DNA of 64,000 bases from Pyxicephalus adspersus (lineage: Eukaryota > Chordata > Amphibia > Anura > Pyxicephalidae), in assembly GCF_032062135.1 (NCBI RefSeq), contig NC_092859.1, positions 84,419,433 through 84,483,432 on the forward strand. Reading direction: 5' to 3'. Shown here in pieces: positions 23,525-35,000 of the stretch. Within the stretch, counting starts at the first letter, position 1. Each line of letters starts with the position of its first letter. The position numbers and the translations under genes were made by a program. The notes beneath the pieces are model-generated. The model had not been told where the DNA came from. It ran no database searches and was given only the letters and a program-made list of their open reading frames with translations.

Positions 23525-23760
23525 TAAAGGATAGGAGGTTTGTAATGTAACTTGTAGAACTTTGATGTAAAGGGAGGCTTCTGATGCAAAAGGTGTGTGT
23601 GTGTGTGAGGGGGGGGGGTCTATTGTGAAAAGGGTGTCCAGATTTGAAGGAGGACTCTTATGTAAAAGGGGGAGTTTGATACAAAGAGAGGCCTCTAATG
23701 TGAAGAGGGGCTCCTAATGTGAAGGAGAGAACCTCTAACATGAATGGGCTTGTCCAAAAT
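23525..23760. repeat. degenerate G/A-rich tandem repeat with GT and G runs
   Basis: About ten imperfect units of the pattern (G)GAGGCTTCTAATGTGAAAG recur (for example CTTTGATGTAAAGGG, CTTCTGATGCAAAAGG, CTCTTATGTAAAAGGG, CCTCTAATGTGAAGAGG, CTCCTAATGTGAAGG, CCTCTAACATGAATG). A (GT)n run and a run of nine Gs sit at 23596-23619. It is an old minisatellite in an ntn4 intron. Confidence 0.75.
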
Positions 23761-24523
23761 GGTAGGTGCCTTGGTAAAAATTAGCACAGGACCTGTATAT
23801 TTGTAGCTAGGAGAGGCCATCAGCAACTCTGCAAATTTGTGACTAAAAGGAGGGCCCATGTCTGTAGATACAACAGTTTTTCTTATAAATACAGCAAGGT
23901 CAGTTTGCTTTCTCCTAATAAAAGCTGCAGGGTGTTGTCAGGTGATGAATAGTGTCTGTAATGAAGCTCATATTCCTCCTCCATACACAGAGTGATGAAA
24001 GGGTGAAGGACCTGTGTGCTACAGTAAGATTTATTCATTTGTTTTTTTTTGCTTCCACTTCTTATCGGTAAGGAAGATTAAATATCACTACTATAACGTG
24101 CAGGAAGCTAGAGCAACACATAATCATAATTTTTCACCGACACAAGACCCCTTGAACTTTTCTTTGCAGGGCGCCCTGTCTTTGTTGAGTATAACTTATC
24201 TCTTGATCCACTCCCAGAAAGGAAACAGGTGGGGACAGCTTTAACAAATGTAAAGAGAGTTTTACACACACATTGCACGAATGCAAAGCATAAATTCATA
24301 TTTTATTAGCCAACTGAAATGCAACACAAGGAGCTATGCAATTGATTGGAATATGGTAAGTATGCTAAATTCCGGGACTGATAATCTCTGGTCAAGAAGA
24401 AAGTGCATTGGCTGTGCAAAAAGCAATGATTTCTATGGCCTAAAATCTCACTGCAATTACCTATTATCATTATTTTACCATTACACCATTATTGTAAAAT
24501 ACTTTATACGTGCCTCTTAAATG

Positions 24524-24676
24524 GAATTTTTATTTATAAAACCGGCAATCTGACATTCCTTCAAACATTCCGTGGTGAGAATCAATTATTGCCATTGTCA
24601 ACAAATGTACCTGGAAAATTCCCACAAGGAAATGTTTGAGGGGATGTCTAATTCCCCGTTTTACAAATAGAGCCCC
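24524..24676. repeat. palindromic MITE copy C (family 1)
   Basis: It runs from TTTTTATTTATAAAACCGG to CGTTTTACAAATAGAGCCCC, with arms AATCTGACATTCCTTCAAAC and GAAATGTTTGAGGGGATGTC. The centre TTGCCATTGTCAACAAATGT matches copy B. It lies in an ntn4 intron. Confidence 0.75.
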
Positions 24677-25821
24677 ATGTTTAACAAACTATGAGCTCTG
24701 CAGCATACTTTTTTGTGTGTTTTGTTATCTAACTCCACACTTATTGGTATTGTTAAGCAGAGGAATCTGTTCTTCACTTTTAAATGCACACCTGTAAACC
24801 ATGTGGGTAATAAAATACTACAGCAGTACAATCCAGACACTGAATGGTGTCAGCTCAGCACATAAATGTGCATGACTCCTGCAGCACCAGTGGAACTTTA
24901 AATTCTATATCACTTTAAAATGACAGTTTGAACATTGAATGAGAAATGCAAAAGTCTGGCCCACCCTTTCTATATAATGCACAATATTGTGGTCAACAGC
25001 GATGGATCAAGAACAACAGATCCAACAGCACCAAAACTGTTGGATTTCTGCCATTGGTCACACATTGTAGGTGGAATGAAAAAAGCAACACTGACTTTCC
25101 TTTTTATATTTGACATGTTTAACATATAGGAAAACCACACAATGCGATATCTAAACTTCCACAGTAGACCTTTTTCTCCATTACAGTTCATTTCCGCTCA
25201 TCTCTGGATTCAGCTGCTAGGAGGGTCAGTAAGGTGTAAAAATGTGACAGCCAAAGGAGAAAGAACAATACATGCCAAACCATATTTCCTGACATCCCAG
25301 CATGAGGAGGTGCGACTTGTAGTTTATAGGAAGCAGGTGGTGAACAACTGTAAGAATGCAATATGTTAAAAGGGAAATTAAAAGGCACAAGAAGTCTTAA
25401 GTTTATATGATTAGGTGCCCAGCTACAGGAAGCAATATATATAAAATGAAGAAATGGATGATGTGGTGTGGTCCAAGAATGAGCCATAGGCAATTAAAAA
25501 TGAAATGCCTTTGTGACATGTGACATGTAGCATTATGTAGCTAATGTGATTTTATTAAAATAAGGGAGTTATATTTTATTTTTATTTAAGTCAAGTGTTT
25601 TTAGAGCACCAAATCTTGCACAATCTATGAATAGTAAAAGTTTTAGTAGTATATGTACCGGTAACTGGCTAGGTGGGTTTTCCAATACAAACTGATGTAT
25701 TAAATACAATCCATCCTATCATAACCATCTTTAACAGTCTCTGGCTTTTGCCAATAATCCAGACAAGAACCTTGTATTATTTATCCAGGAACAATATTCA
25801 CTAGTTGTTACTGAGACTAAA

Positions 25822-26150
25822 GCTACGTACACACGTCAGATTTTTATCGCCCGATAATCGGCATCGGCCAATTATCGGGCGAAAATCTGCCGTGTGTACA
25901 GTCGGTGTCGTCCATCGTCCGGACGACCGACCTTCCGGATCCACGGACGATGGACGACAGCCAATCCTAATGAAAGGGAAGGGGAGAGCGTGCAGCAGGG
26001 TGCCGCTCCGTCGCTCTCCCCCTCCCCTCTCCATAGAGCATGAACGGTGCTGTATGTACAGCACCGTTCATGCATCTTGCACTCCCTTGTCGTTGGAAAG
26101 GATCGTGAAAGATCCTTTCCAACGACAAAAATTGGAAGTGTGTACGCAGC
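25822..26150. mobile_element. 329-bp multi-hairpin TTAA MITE, copy 2
   Basis: This copy has the same length, order of stem-loops and sequence as 13979-14307 apart from a handful of substitutions (for example CCTTCCGG for CCTGCCGG, GACAGCC for GACGACC). The right end CGCAGC is followed by TTAA; the left flank reads TAAA, so one target base has mutated or the boundary is one base different. It sits in an ntn4 intron. The long open frame across it (25805-26347) is an artefact of the CpG-rich stems, not a gene. Confidence 0.88.
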
Positions 26151-26504
26151 TTAAGACCTCTTATGCCTTTCAGGTTTCTGTTAACAGATTGAAGTCCTTG
26201 AACTGCTATCCACCAAGGTCATACAATCACAAGCCATGGCTCCTTTTGGGTTTTATGATAAAATGCAAATTATTTTATTGTAATTTAATGATGTTTAGAA
26301 CCTATTGTACTTCCTACTTTGGGTGTCCCATGATCACATCTGATTGATCCTCCCACCACCATAAGATAGCAATATGATGAAATAAGATGAACTGCAGCGT
26401 GCAAGCACAATTGGACCAAAAAACAAGTATTCTGTCCTTTATTTATCAACATGATGGATATTAGAATGTTTGAGATACATAGAAATATTTCCTCCCTGAC
26501 TCAC

Positions 26505-26573
26505 CATAGGAGTATTTCATTCCACAGAACACTTTTGGGTTTCCTAATGCTTGCTCCTTGCATTCACATTTTC
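26505..26573 (-). CDS. ntn4: netrin-4, small exon opening the C345C domain
   Basis: This is a 69-bp exon with acceptor AG at 26575-26574 and donor GTGAGT at 26504-26499, phase 1 at both ends. It encodes GKCECKEQALGNPKV followed by FCGMKYSY. It carries three of the six cysteines of the C345C domain (Cys-Glu-Cys and the Phe-Cys-Gly). The sequence is almost the same as recalled mammalian netrin-4 at this place. Although only 23 codons long, it joins its neighbours in frame. The exon is easy to miss because a longer open frame runs through the donor into the intron. Confidence 0.95.
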
Positions 26574-27179
26574 CTGAAACAAAAGTAAAATAACAGAATA
26601 CTTGTTTTAATAACTGAATATTATTTTTAATTCCCTTATTTACATTTACAAACAAGATAAAGTTTACACTCATCACATTTGCATCTATTTATGTTTCTTG
26701 TAAAGACAATTTTTAAGGTTTGAAAACATGGGTCACATTGTACAGAAGTGGGTAAGTCCCAGGCAGTGAAAGTATTTTTCAATGATGTAATTGCGTGGCT
26801 GTGATGTTGACACTCTTGCATTTGGGTCACTGACACAGAACGAGTAGGGATTTTCTGACGTATGCATTTTTTTTTGGTCAGTGACCCATATAATGCTGAA
26901 GATAGATTTACAACCAGTCACCTAACATTTTATGAAGGAGGTGAGAAGTGAGACCCACTTTATCTCTTATGTTAAATTTAAAATGTTAATTCCAAATGGG
27001 CATTCCTAAGCAAACAGCATTTCATTTTTAATTCTGAGCCTCCATGATTAGAAAAAAAGAAATAACTAATGAAAGTGGCGAGCCAGGATAGTAAGGCTGG
27101 GAGGAAAGAGCTAGATGATACTGGATGTCTACCAATCAATGAAGTGAGCGTTTTCTGACTTCTGTAGTTTTTAACTATG

Positions 27180-27690
27180 AGAAGCTCACTGTGCAGTGAA
27201 ATCAGAGAACAAATTTTAGTACATGAAAGATCAATGCAAGATTATCTTAAATTAACTGTACACTTAAGCTCCCCAAACAATGATTCAATGATATTAATAT
27301 CAAGAGAATGTGATGGCCACTGTACCACCCTTATTTTATTTACTGCTGCAGCCACTGAGGGGTCAACTTGGTCTTGTGTTTTTGATCATTCTCATGGTGA
27401 ACGATCCAAGTGCATCCCATGTGCAGTTCTTTTGCTTGTTCTGGAAGTTCGGAGGCATGTTTAGATGCAGTCTGTCATTATGTATATGAGCTGTTTTGTG
27501 CCATTGATACAATAAAGGATTTTTTTTCCTTGCAAGTCGACTGTGCTGCTGATTTTTGTTTAGGAACCTTCTAATTGTGCACATTGAAACAACAATAGTG
27601 AAGCCTGTATTTCAGCTGAATTGGTTTGTAGGCTTTTTTTGCATCTTGACAAATTTTCCTAGCAGCTGTAGCTGAAATCTACCTGACCAT
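27180..27690 (-). pseudogene. decayed Tc1/mariner transposase in ntn4 intron
   Basis: Minus-strand reading, in shifting frames: ISATAARKICQD, VSMCTIRRFLNKNQQHSRLA with RKKNPLL, then HHENDQKHKTKLTPQWL, then RVVQWPSHSLDINIIESLFG and ELK. These correspond to the Tc1 helix-turn-helix linker (ARKKPLL), the QQDNDPKHT block and the WPSQSPDLNPIENLWGELK block. The middle section with the first catalytic Asp is deleted or unrecognisable. Stops and frameshifts throughout. It is a different subfamily from the fossil at 10170 judging by the TIRRFLNKN wording. Confidence 0.87.
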
Positions 27691-29143
27691 GGCTTGGTGA
27701 TAATGAAAACCCTAACTTTAAGTTACAGGTATGGAAACTCTTTCAAGAATAACCCATAACTAAAATCTATGTGTGTCAACCTGTGTGAATAATATTTACC
27801 TAAAAATTCAAGGGTATGTAAAAATTTGATTAGACCCATTTGGATGATTTTAATTATAATTATGTTTAAAAAATGGCACACACAATTATGTGATAGTAAA
27901 TGATTTTGTCTGTGAACTCTCATTTTTTCCTAACAATTGTCAATTTAAACTTGTAAACTTGTGACCACAACTGTTTTTAGGCTTAAACAGGTTTACCAGT
28001 GGTAACTGGGAGACACATGAAAAACAACAATCAAAGGGTACCAAAAGAAAGTCCAATTTGTACTAAAAAATGTGACGAAGACCTGTAAAAAGGTTACTAA
28101 GTTGATTTTAAAGTGGTAAATGAAACTGGTGGGGTATCTGCTCACTCTCGCCATATGTTCAAGTTCATTTACATTTAGGGCATCACATCATACCAACACA
28201 TCTGTCATTCTTTTATCTGTGGATCACCCCATTAATACTGTCTCATGTCTCAGTTTGCAGATGAGTGACTGAAGATGCCCTGAGACTACATAGAATTTGA
28301 TATATATTAATAGTGTCTCACTCATTGATAAATAATAAATGCACATGAGGAAAGCTTCCAAACAAACTCTGACATCTTAGTTACAGCATGCCCTTGTTTA
28401 CTTCTTTCTTGACCTTTTGTCATGCAATGGCAAAATGTTGGAATGAAAAGGGTTAATTGTCACTGAAACTTTAGCGCAGGTGTCTCATAACATGCAGATC
28501 AGCAGCACTCCCTTTGTTGACATTCCAAGAAGAGGGAGCAGCAAAATGGGAGCAGTTTTCAGTTTATCCAATAATTAGAAAAAGGAATGTTTGTGTAATC
28601 CAACAAAAACAAACCACACTAAATGCATTTTCATTGACATAAATGGATCCTAATAGAAAATTAAAATGCAGATTATGAAAACCACAATTCTTGTTGACTG
28701 TTATACTTCATGCCTACTTAAGAAATGAATGTGCTGCATTGTGTGGATGCTGTTGATTCTATTTACCCCTCACCCCCAGCACTAAGTGGAATATAATCTT
28801 TTTTGACCTTAAGTCCCTTAGTCTAGTTTTTTAGGAAAACCTTTCATGAACAAATATGAAACAAGGCGTTTTTACTTCCTAGTTGAAAATTGCTAGTTAG
28901 TGTTCAATGCCTGTAAAGACACTCTGCCACTTTGAGAATAGTAAAAGCTGTGGAAAGGACCTAACAGTGTCTGCCAAAACCAGCAGCAGCTTTTAGTATC
29001 CTCTGTTTTGCCCAAATACTTTTTCTAAGTGTAGTAGGAGCATGTTGCTAAGCCCCAGTCCTACACAATCCTAGAAATGTCTTAGAATATGTTATATGAT
29101 GACTACTAATTAAAAAAGAAAACCAATATATTACATTATAATA

Positions 29144-29935
29144 TACACTGCTCAAAAAGATTAAGGGAACACTCAGTCAGCACAATAAAAGACCAAGTCA
29201 ATTACATTTCTAGAATATCAGGCTGTCCGATTATGTAGCTTGATTGAGAATCAGTTTCACGTTTTTTTGTGCAAATGAAAACAAACATCAGGTGGGTAAC
29301 AGCAAGAAAACCCCCAAAGAAAGAATGGTTCCACCACTAACCACATCCCTTTATTCATTCTGATTTTTAGGTTTTTAAGTGCTTTTTCACTATCCTTAAA
29401 TTTCGCAGAAGAATGAGGAGCACTGCTAGAGCTCTAAAGATGACCTCCAGGGGCTACTCATGTGTAAATGTTTCTAAAAAAACTTTTAAAAATAGGCTCC
29501 TTGAGTAATGTATGTGGTCCTAACATCATGTAGTGGGACCTGTGCTCACAGCCCAGCACTTTGCAGCTTGATTGGCTTTTGCTAGAGAAGACCAGAGTTG
29601 GTAGGTTTGCAGCTGATACCCTATTCTCTTCACAGATGAGAACAGAATTACATTAAACACACGTGACAGACATGAAGGAGTCTCAAGACACTATAATGAA
29701 CATTATGCTGCATGTAACAGCATTCGGCAGTGGGTCAGGAAGGAGCGAATCCTTGGAGGGTCACACGGACCTCAACTAGCTAGCTAATGGTACCCTGACT
29801 GCTTTTAGGTAACAGGAATAAATTCTCAGACCAATTTTCAGACTTTATTTTGCAGCAGTGAAGGACAATGCCTGGTGCCATGACAAAAGCATTGATGCCA
29901 GTAACTGCCCCCCCATTCCGCAGACCTGAATAAAA
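29144..29935 (+). pseudogene. decayed IS630/Tc1-type transposon with left inverted terminus
   Basis: The left end TACACTGCTCAAAAAGATTA then AGGGAACACT matches the terminus of a DNA transposon common in frogs and fishes, following a TA. Further in, plus-strand frames give FTDENRITLNTRDRHEGVSR and HYNEHYAACNSIR (29631-29731), then SLEGHTDL, LANGTLTA, ILRPIFRLYFAAVKDNA. These match the DESRFTLSTCDRRERVWRRR, YAACNI, SLEGRTDL, ANGTLTAVRY and VQDNARPH blocks of that transposase as I recall it. The copy ends within the PDLN block near 29930, so the 3' terminus is lost. Inactive, with several frameshifts and stops. Confidence 0.85.
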
Positions 29936-30354
29936 AAAAGTAAAGTGAAAAGTCTCTGATTGTTTCTACTTGTACACTCCCGCTAAGTACTAAGGCATTT
30001 TATGCCCTGTATTCCTGTTTTGAAATGCATAAATCTTTTCTAAAAATTGGAAGGCATATTTGTCATGCTGGTTCTAACAGGGTGGCACGTCATACAGTGA
30101 AAACAAACTACTCCTAAACAAACAAGAGTAGAAGGTGGGAAAGACATCATAACTACACAAAATGTTCAAAGATTTCAAAGCTCATTTTAATAGAACAGAG
30201 AACCGCATTGCTTGGTCTAATAACATATACCTCATATGTTTTTAGCGTATTACATAAATGCTATGTTATTTGTATAAATTAGATAAACAAATCTGTGTTT
30301 AATTTATAAAATGAAAATGGACTGAAGCCAAAGTACAGCAGCAGACTTTCTCAC

Positions 30355-30467
30355 CTGAGTGACGAAGGGCTGAAAATCCCTGTTCATCTTCCCATTCCCA
30401 GGCCTGTCCACTCTCATTAAACACAGAGAGGTATTCAGGAATTTCACGGTACCAGTCTATTTCCATG
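30355..30467 (-). CDS. ntn4: netrin-4, linker exon between LE3 and C345C
   Basis: This 113-bp exon has acceptor AG at 30469-30468 and donor GTGAGA at 30354-30349. It enters in phase 2, completing an Asn codon, and leaves in phase 1. It encodes MEIDWYREIPEYLSVFNES and then GQAWEWEDEQGFSALRHS. This is the linker that follows the third LE repeat of netrin-4 and precedes the C-terminal domain. Asn-Glu-Ser is a potential N-glycosylation site, and recalled mammalian netrin-4 has a sequon at the equivalent position. The exon contains no cysteine, as expected for a linker. Confidence 0.94.
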
Positions 30468-31815
30468 CTGTGAAGATAGATTATTAAAACACAGCCATTA
30501 CAAATGAAAAGTAACCATGATTTATTCTTTCACCAAAATTTGTGCCTGTGTTTTAAAAACTAGTACTATATTCATTTACAATTAATAATTCCTTTATTTT
30601 AACAGAACAAGATTTGAAAAAGTCCAAGTCAGTGAATGCTTTCCGGTATGTTGGGTGAGGGGAGTTAAATAATGAGTGGCTTGCCTAGACCATTTAAACC
30701 CATGACATCAGCAGATGATGTTGGCTTGAGGTCAGACCACAGACAGAGCACATTGTGTCCAAAGCCAAGTCCATTATGGTTAAAGAATAGGCGTTATATC
30801 TGCATAACTGACCCTTCTAGTCTCTTGTGCACATTTAACCCCTAAGAAATTAAACTTGTATAGAGGTACCTTTAAGTTTAGAAACATTGTAAGAGTCGTT
30901 TTTACATATACAGGAATATACATTCAATTAAGTGTCCAGTATACCAATTTTGTTCTACAATAACAATATATTACATGACACATGTTAAAATGTGACACTT
31001 AAACTGGCACACGTGTATAGGATCTCTGCAGAGAAAGAGTGCTTGCCATTGTCTTAGAGAAGCAGAGGGGAATGAAGCAGCATGTGTTTACTGCTGCCTT
31101 AATGTTGCAGGGAAAATACTTCTAAATTAAATAAGTGTGCTTTAAATGGTATCAAGAGATGACTTCCCTTAGAGGTTATTTTAATTTGATTGATGTGTTT
31201 AGAAGAGTGTGGTTGATAAGCTTTACACAGCTACTACACTAATAGTAATACAATCATCCCAGGGAGGTTTTTTTGTACTGCGTTGAAAGTATTTGTAATG
31301 TGTATGATACTGAATTTTAAAATGAAAGGCTGATGTTACAGCCATACTAAATATAAGAAAGCATCTGGGAGGATAATGTATATACCAGTAGATGTTAATG
31401 TATATACCAGTATAAAATGCTAGATTTCCAAATGTATTATTTGCTCCTTATGCAATTGTACATTTTAAAGGATCACAGTCTGATAGTAAAGGGCAACTCC
31501 AGGCACCAAAACAAATACATTAAATACTAATGCTATCAAGGAAACCTTGCAAATCTGATAAGTCATTTTTTTTCCTACAAGGTCTCATTCACTCCTACAA
31601 GCTCTCATGTTCTGTTTTATGGAACTTCTATGGAGCTTCTTGTAGGTCCTGTGAGCATATCTTAACTCCCAATTAGGTTCACACAGGAATTAGAACAGGA
31701 ATTGGGCTACCTTAGAAACATAGGTTATACGCATGGACAGCAAAATGAATATAATGTGTACAAACTTTTAAAAGCAGTCATAATCAACCTGAAGTGAAAT
31801 GCCTCCGGAACTTAC
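30468..31815 (-). other. ntn4: ntn4 intron, no recognised content
   Basis: This 1348-bp intron is AT-rich unique-looking sequence. A short direct repeat containing GTATATACCAGTA sits near 31378-31412. I see no gene or transposon in it. Confidence 0.9.
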
Positions 31816-32029
31816 TTGTTGATACAGTCTCCAGTGAAGGGATCACAATTTCCAGCACAATCACATGGCCTGCAGCCATAGTCACCAAAACCCCAGTACC
31901 CCACCATACATCGGTCACAGCTAGGTCCTGCTACACCAGATTTGCAAGGACAATCTCCATTCTGAGGATCACAGGCTGTAAAAGTGCTAGAAGAAGGCTT
32001 TGCTGAACCAACTGGGTGGCAAGAACATG
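31816..32029 (-). CDS. ntn4: netrin-4, exon for end of LE2 and LE3 repeat
   Basis: This 214-bp exon has acceptor AG at 32031-32030 and donor GTAAGT at 31815-31810. It enters in phase 1 and leaves in phase 2. It encodes ACSCHPVGSAKPSSST, then CDPQNGDCPCKSGVAGPSCD, RCMVGYWGFGDYGCRPCDC and AGNCDPFTGDCIN. The cysteine spacing is that of laminin-type EGF modules (CxCxPxG, CDxxxGxCxCKxGVxGxxCDxCxxGYWGF), and it also contains the start of the next short Cys-rich stretch. The Ser/Lys-rich insertion after VGSA is the most variable part relative to the human protein as I recall it. Confidence 0.96.
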
Positions 32030-35000
32030 CTGAAGACAGAAGAAAAGAAAATTGAAGTTACCAAAAAAAAAACAGCTTCACCACAGTGCAAAGAAGAAAA
32101 ACCAATACACACGAAAAAATATACAATATTTTGTAAAAGCTATTTTATAATTTTTTTTATATTTGTTTGTTTTTGCAAATGCTACCTCAATTAAACACAG
32201 TACTTTGTTTTGTTGAATTGGGAATGTCACAAAGTTTCATCTTTATTTGCAGTTAATTGCTGAACCATACTATGATGACATGGAGTTTGTATGTTTGCAG
32301 TATTGTTTCTTCCCAGATCCCCAAAAATACTAGTAGGTTAACTGGTGTACCAGAGAAGAGTGTGAACATCTCATAATGGGGCAAGTAGCAACGGATTTCC
32401 TGGAGAAATCATTAGGTGGTTTAGTTGTCTAGAGTATACCCAAAATAGTAATATAAAGGGTACTGGCAGTTTAAGGGGATCTTTTTTTTTTTTCACTCCC
32501 ATTGCTGCACTGTTGAACCCTGATATGAGTAATATTTAACAAATGCATGCGAGGTGCAATATTGTAAAATCTGTTCCTGCTTTTAAAGAACTGTGTACAA
32601 CCACCTTTAGACCTAAAAACACTTCATTATGACACTATGAATTAATTTATAACAATTTATTTCTTCAGCCAGCCAAGCGTAATCTCCCATGTTATTAATA
32701 CTCTTTGATTCCTTAAAGTTGTTTAATGACCCATCAATGGGATGGAATAGCACAATGTATTCTCTAGAAATTTTTCTGGAACCCAATTACAGACACACAA
32801 GGCTCATTTCAGGGGAGGAAACATCTAATGCACCTTTAAACAATGGAAAATTGATCTTTTATTGGCTTTCCAAACATTTGTACACCATATTGACACTGGC
32901 ACAATATCTAAACAATGAACCAGTGTCAGCATGAAGCATGGTTTACTATGTGAGAGGATGTTGCTGGTAGCTTGTCCTTTTAATTACACTCTTTATTGAC
33001 CTTGGATAGCACTATGCATTCTGCATTAGATCTGAAAATTACCTATGGTTTAATTTAATCCAACTAGGGCTGGTATCCTTTCAAAAAATACCCACAAGAC
33101 CTACCCACAATACCCTGCGTTCATAATTCAGTTTCCATAGTGGTTTGCCTATCTAATGTATTTGAAAATTTACAAGTTTTTGTAAGAATGTAGTAATCAG
33201 ATTACCCCAGTAAAAACTGTCATAGTAAATGAAAAATTATCCCCCTGCTACAGTAAGGAACTTAATAAGTATTATTTTCAGTTTAATGTATTCCAGATGC
33301 ATATGCTGCAGATCTATAGTTTCATTGCAAGCAATAAAAACAATTAAAGTCAGATTGTTATTATTTACCACAGTCAGTCCTTAGGAATAATTTCAGTTAA
33401 TGAATATATTGATATGTTATAATGTACTTAATGGCTGCACACACCATTTTGTAATATAATGTTAAAAAAAATCCTTTTTTACCATGTTCTTACTTTTCAA
33501 AGCTGCCAAAATACAAACGTTGCTTCTTAGTACCCAGGGTATCTGGTTCTCTGAATAGAGAATGCTTCCAGTACTGTACAGATTGAAATATGATTCACTG
33601 TGTTCAACTTCCATACATTTTTACCTTCTACAATAACACAACTGATCTACATGTAGACTCTTCTATTCAGGAATATGTAGCATGGATGGAGGGGTTCTAG
33701 TACAGTTTTTCTTAAGAGGGCTAGAATTGGTTAGTTATTTTGTTTTCATTAAAATATACTTATAATTTAAATGTTTAAAAATAAACAGTACTGACACCTA
33801 TGGAGGCTATACAATGCAGTTATACATTTAAAAAAATTGTACTTTGTACAGATGCCCAAAGCTTTCTGGTCACCAGCTATCTAAACTTTCCAGATGTATC
33901 TTGACTTATAAATGCCAAGACATCAAAATGTATGTTGTAGGTCTCCCCTGGAACAATGTGGTTTTTACTTATAAATGTTGGGCCATATAAAAATAATCCA
34001 CCCAAAATGTCTGCCTTCAATCCTGGTTGTAAAGTCTGAGCGAAGTGGTTATTTTGTAAGCATGATATATTGCGCCACGGGCACTGTTATTGTATCCGGT
34101 GTTACAACCAGAATATTTTCTCCTACTTATATTCCAGCACCTGCCTGACAACATGTCAAGACTAAAACAACTGACAAAGATGCAATGCCTTCTTAAATAA
34201 ATAAGTGTTTGGTATTCCTCTTATCCTCCCCAGCACACGTTACTTTGGCAGTTGAGCATATGGACCATTCATTTGTCACATAATAGGCTAATCATCATGT
34301 CTCACTCCATGTAGCAGTGTGAAATTAAAGTGTTACATGCAAAATGAGACTGTACATATTTGTGTTAGTCATGCTTGTTTAGTCTCACGGAAAGCTGTCA
34401 CATTTTTTTCTTTACTTTTAACAGTTGATGTAGAAAAAATGGAGAACATTTCTGACATTCCTGTCAGCTAAAGATTTAATTTATATTCAAAACATGAAGA
34501 AACCAGCCAAAGTGTTGCATTATTTTAACACAATCTATATACAGGCTATTCATAATTCAAACAAATATGAAACCTTTTTTATTACAATAGAATGAAAGAC
34601 CAGGAGAAGCTTGCTTTGTCGGGGCAGCAAACTCAAAGTATACCATTAAAGAGAGCAAATTATACCATTAAAGAGAGGTCATAGAGACAAAGAGACATAG
34701 GGATCAATTCGCTAAAGCACTCCCCCACTAAAACTTTGGTGAAAACAAGGAGTTTTAGTGTTTAAATTTACCAATACAAGTGAAGCCAAATTTGCATGTC
34801 AAGTCACCTCATTATTAAGTTTCCAAGTTTGGTAAAATGGATAAATTGATAGCGAGCTTACATGAAAGCAGCCCATTACTCTATAACGGACCAGAACCCC
34901 AACATTGTTTAAGACAGCTGAAGACCCCCTCCCTCAATGTATTTCTGCACCAAATCCATCAAAGAAAAAAATAATTGTAGTAATTTGTGCTAAAGTTGGG

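Larger units (their letters stand above)
22704..26504 (-). other. ntn4: ntn4 intron with minisatellite-like tract and two MITEs
   Basis: This 3801-bp intron contains a G/A-rich degenerate tandem region near 23525-23760, a palindromic MITE at 24524-24676 and the second 329-bp multi-hairpin element at 25822-26150. The remainder is AT-rich without recognisable coding sequence. Confidence 0.9.
26574..30354 (-). other. ntn4: ntn4 intron with two decayed transposase genes
   Basis: This 3781-bp intron carries a Tc1-like transposase fossil on the minus strand (27180-27690) and an IS630/Tc1-type fossil on the plus strand (29144-29935). Nothing else in it was recognised. Confidence 0.9.

Noticed and set aside
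25805..26347. 180-codon plus-strand open frame, the longest in the window
   Set aside because: Most of it lies across the 329-bp multi-hairpin MITE; the equivalent frame in the other copy is shorter and ends differently, and the peptide is Arg-rich nonsense from CpG stems.
34700..34860. Possible additional palindromic MITE (GGGATCAATTCGC ... GGATAAATTGATAG)
   Set aside because: The arms match only weakly and no second copy was recognised.
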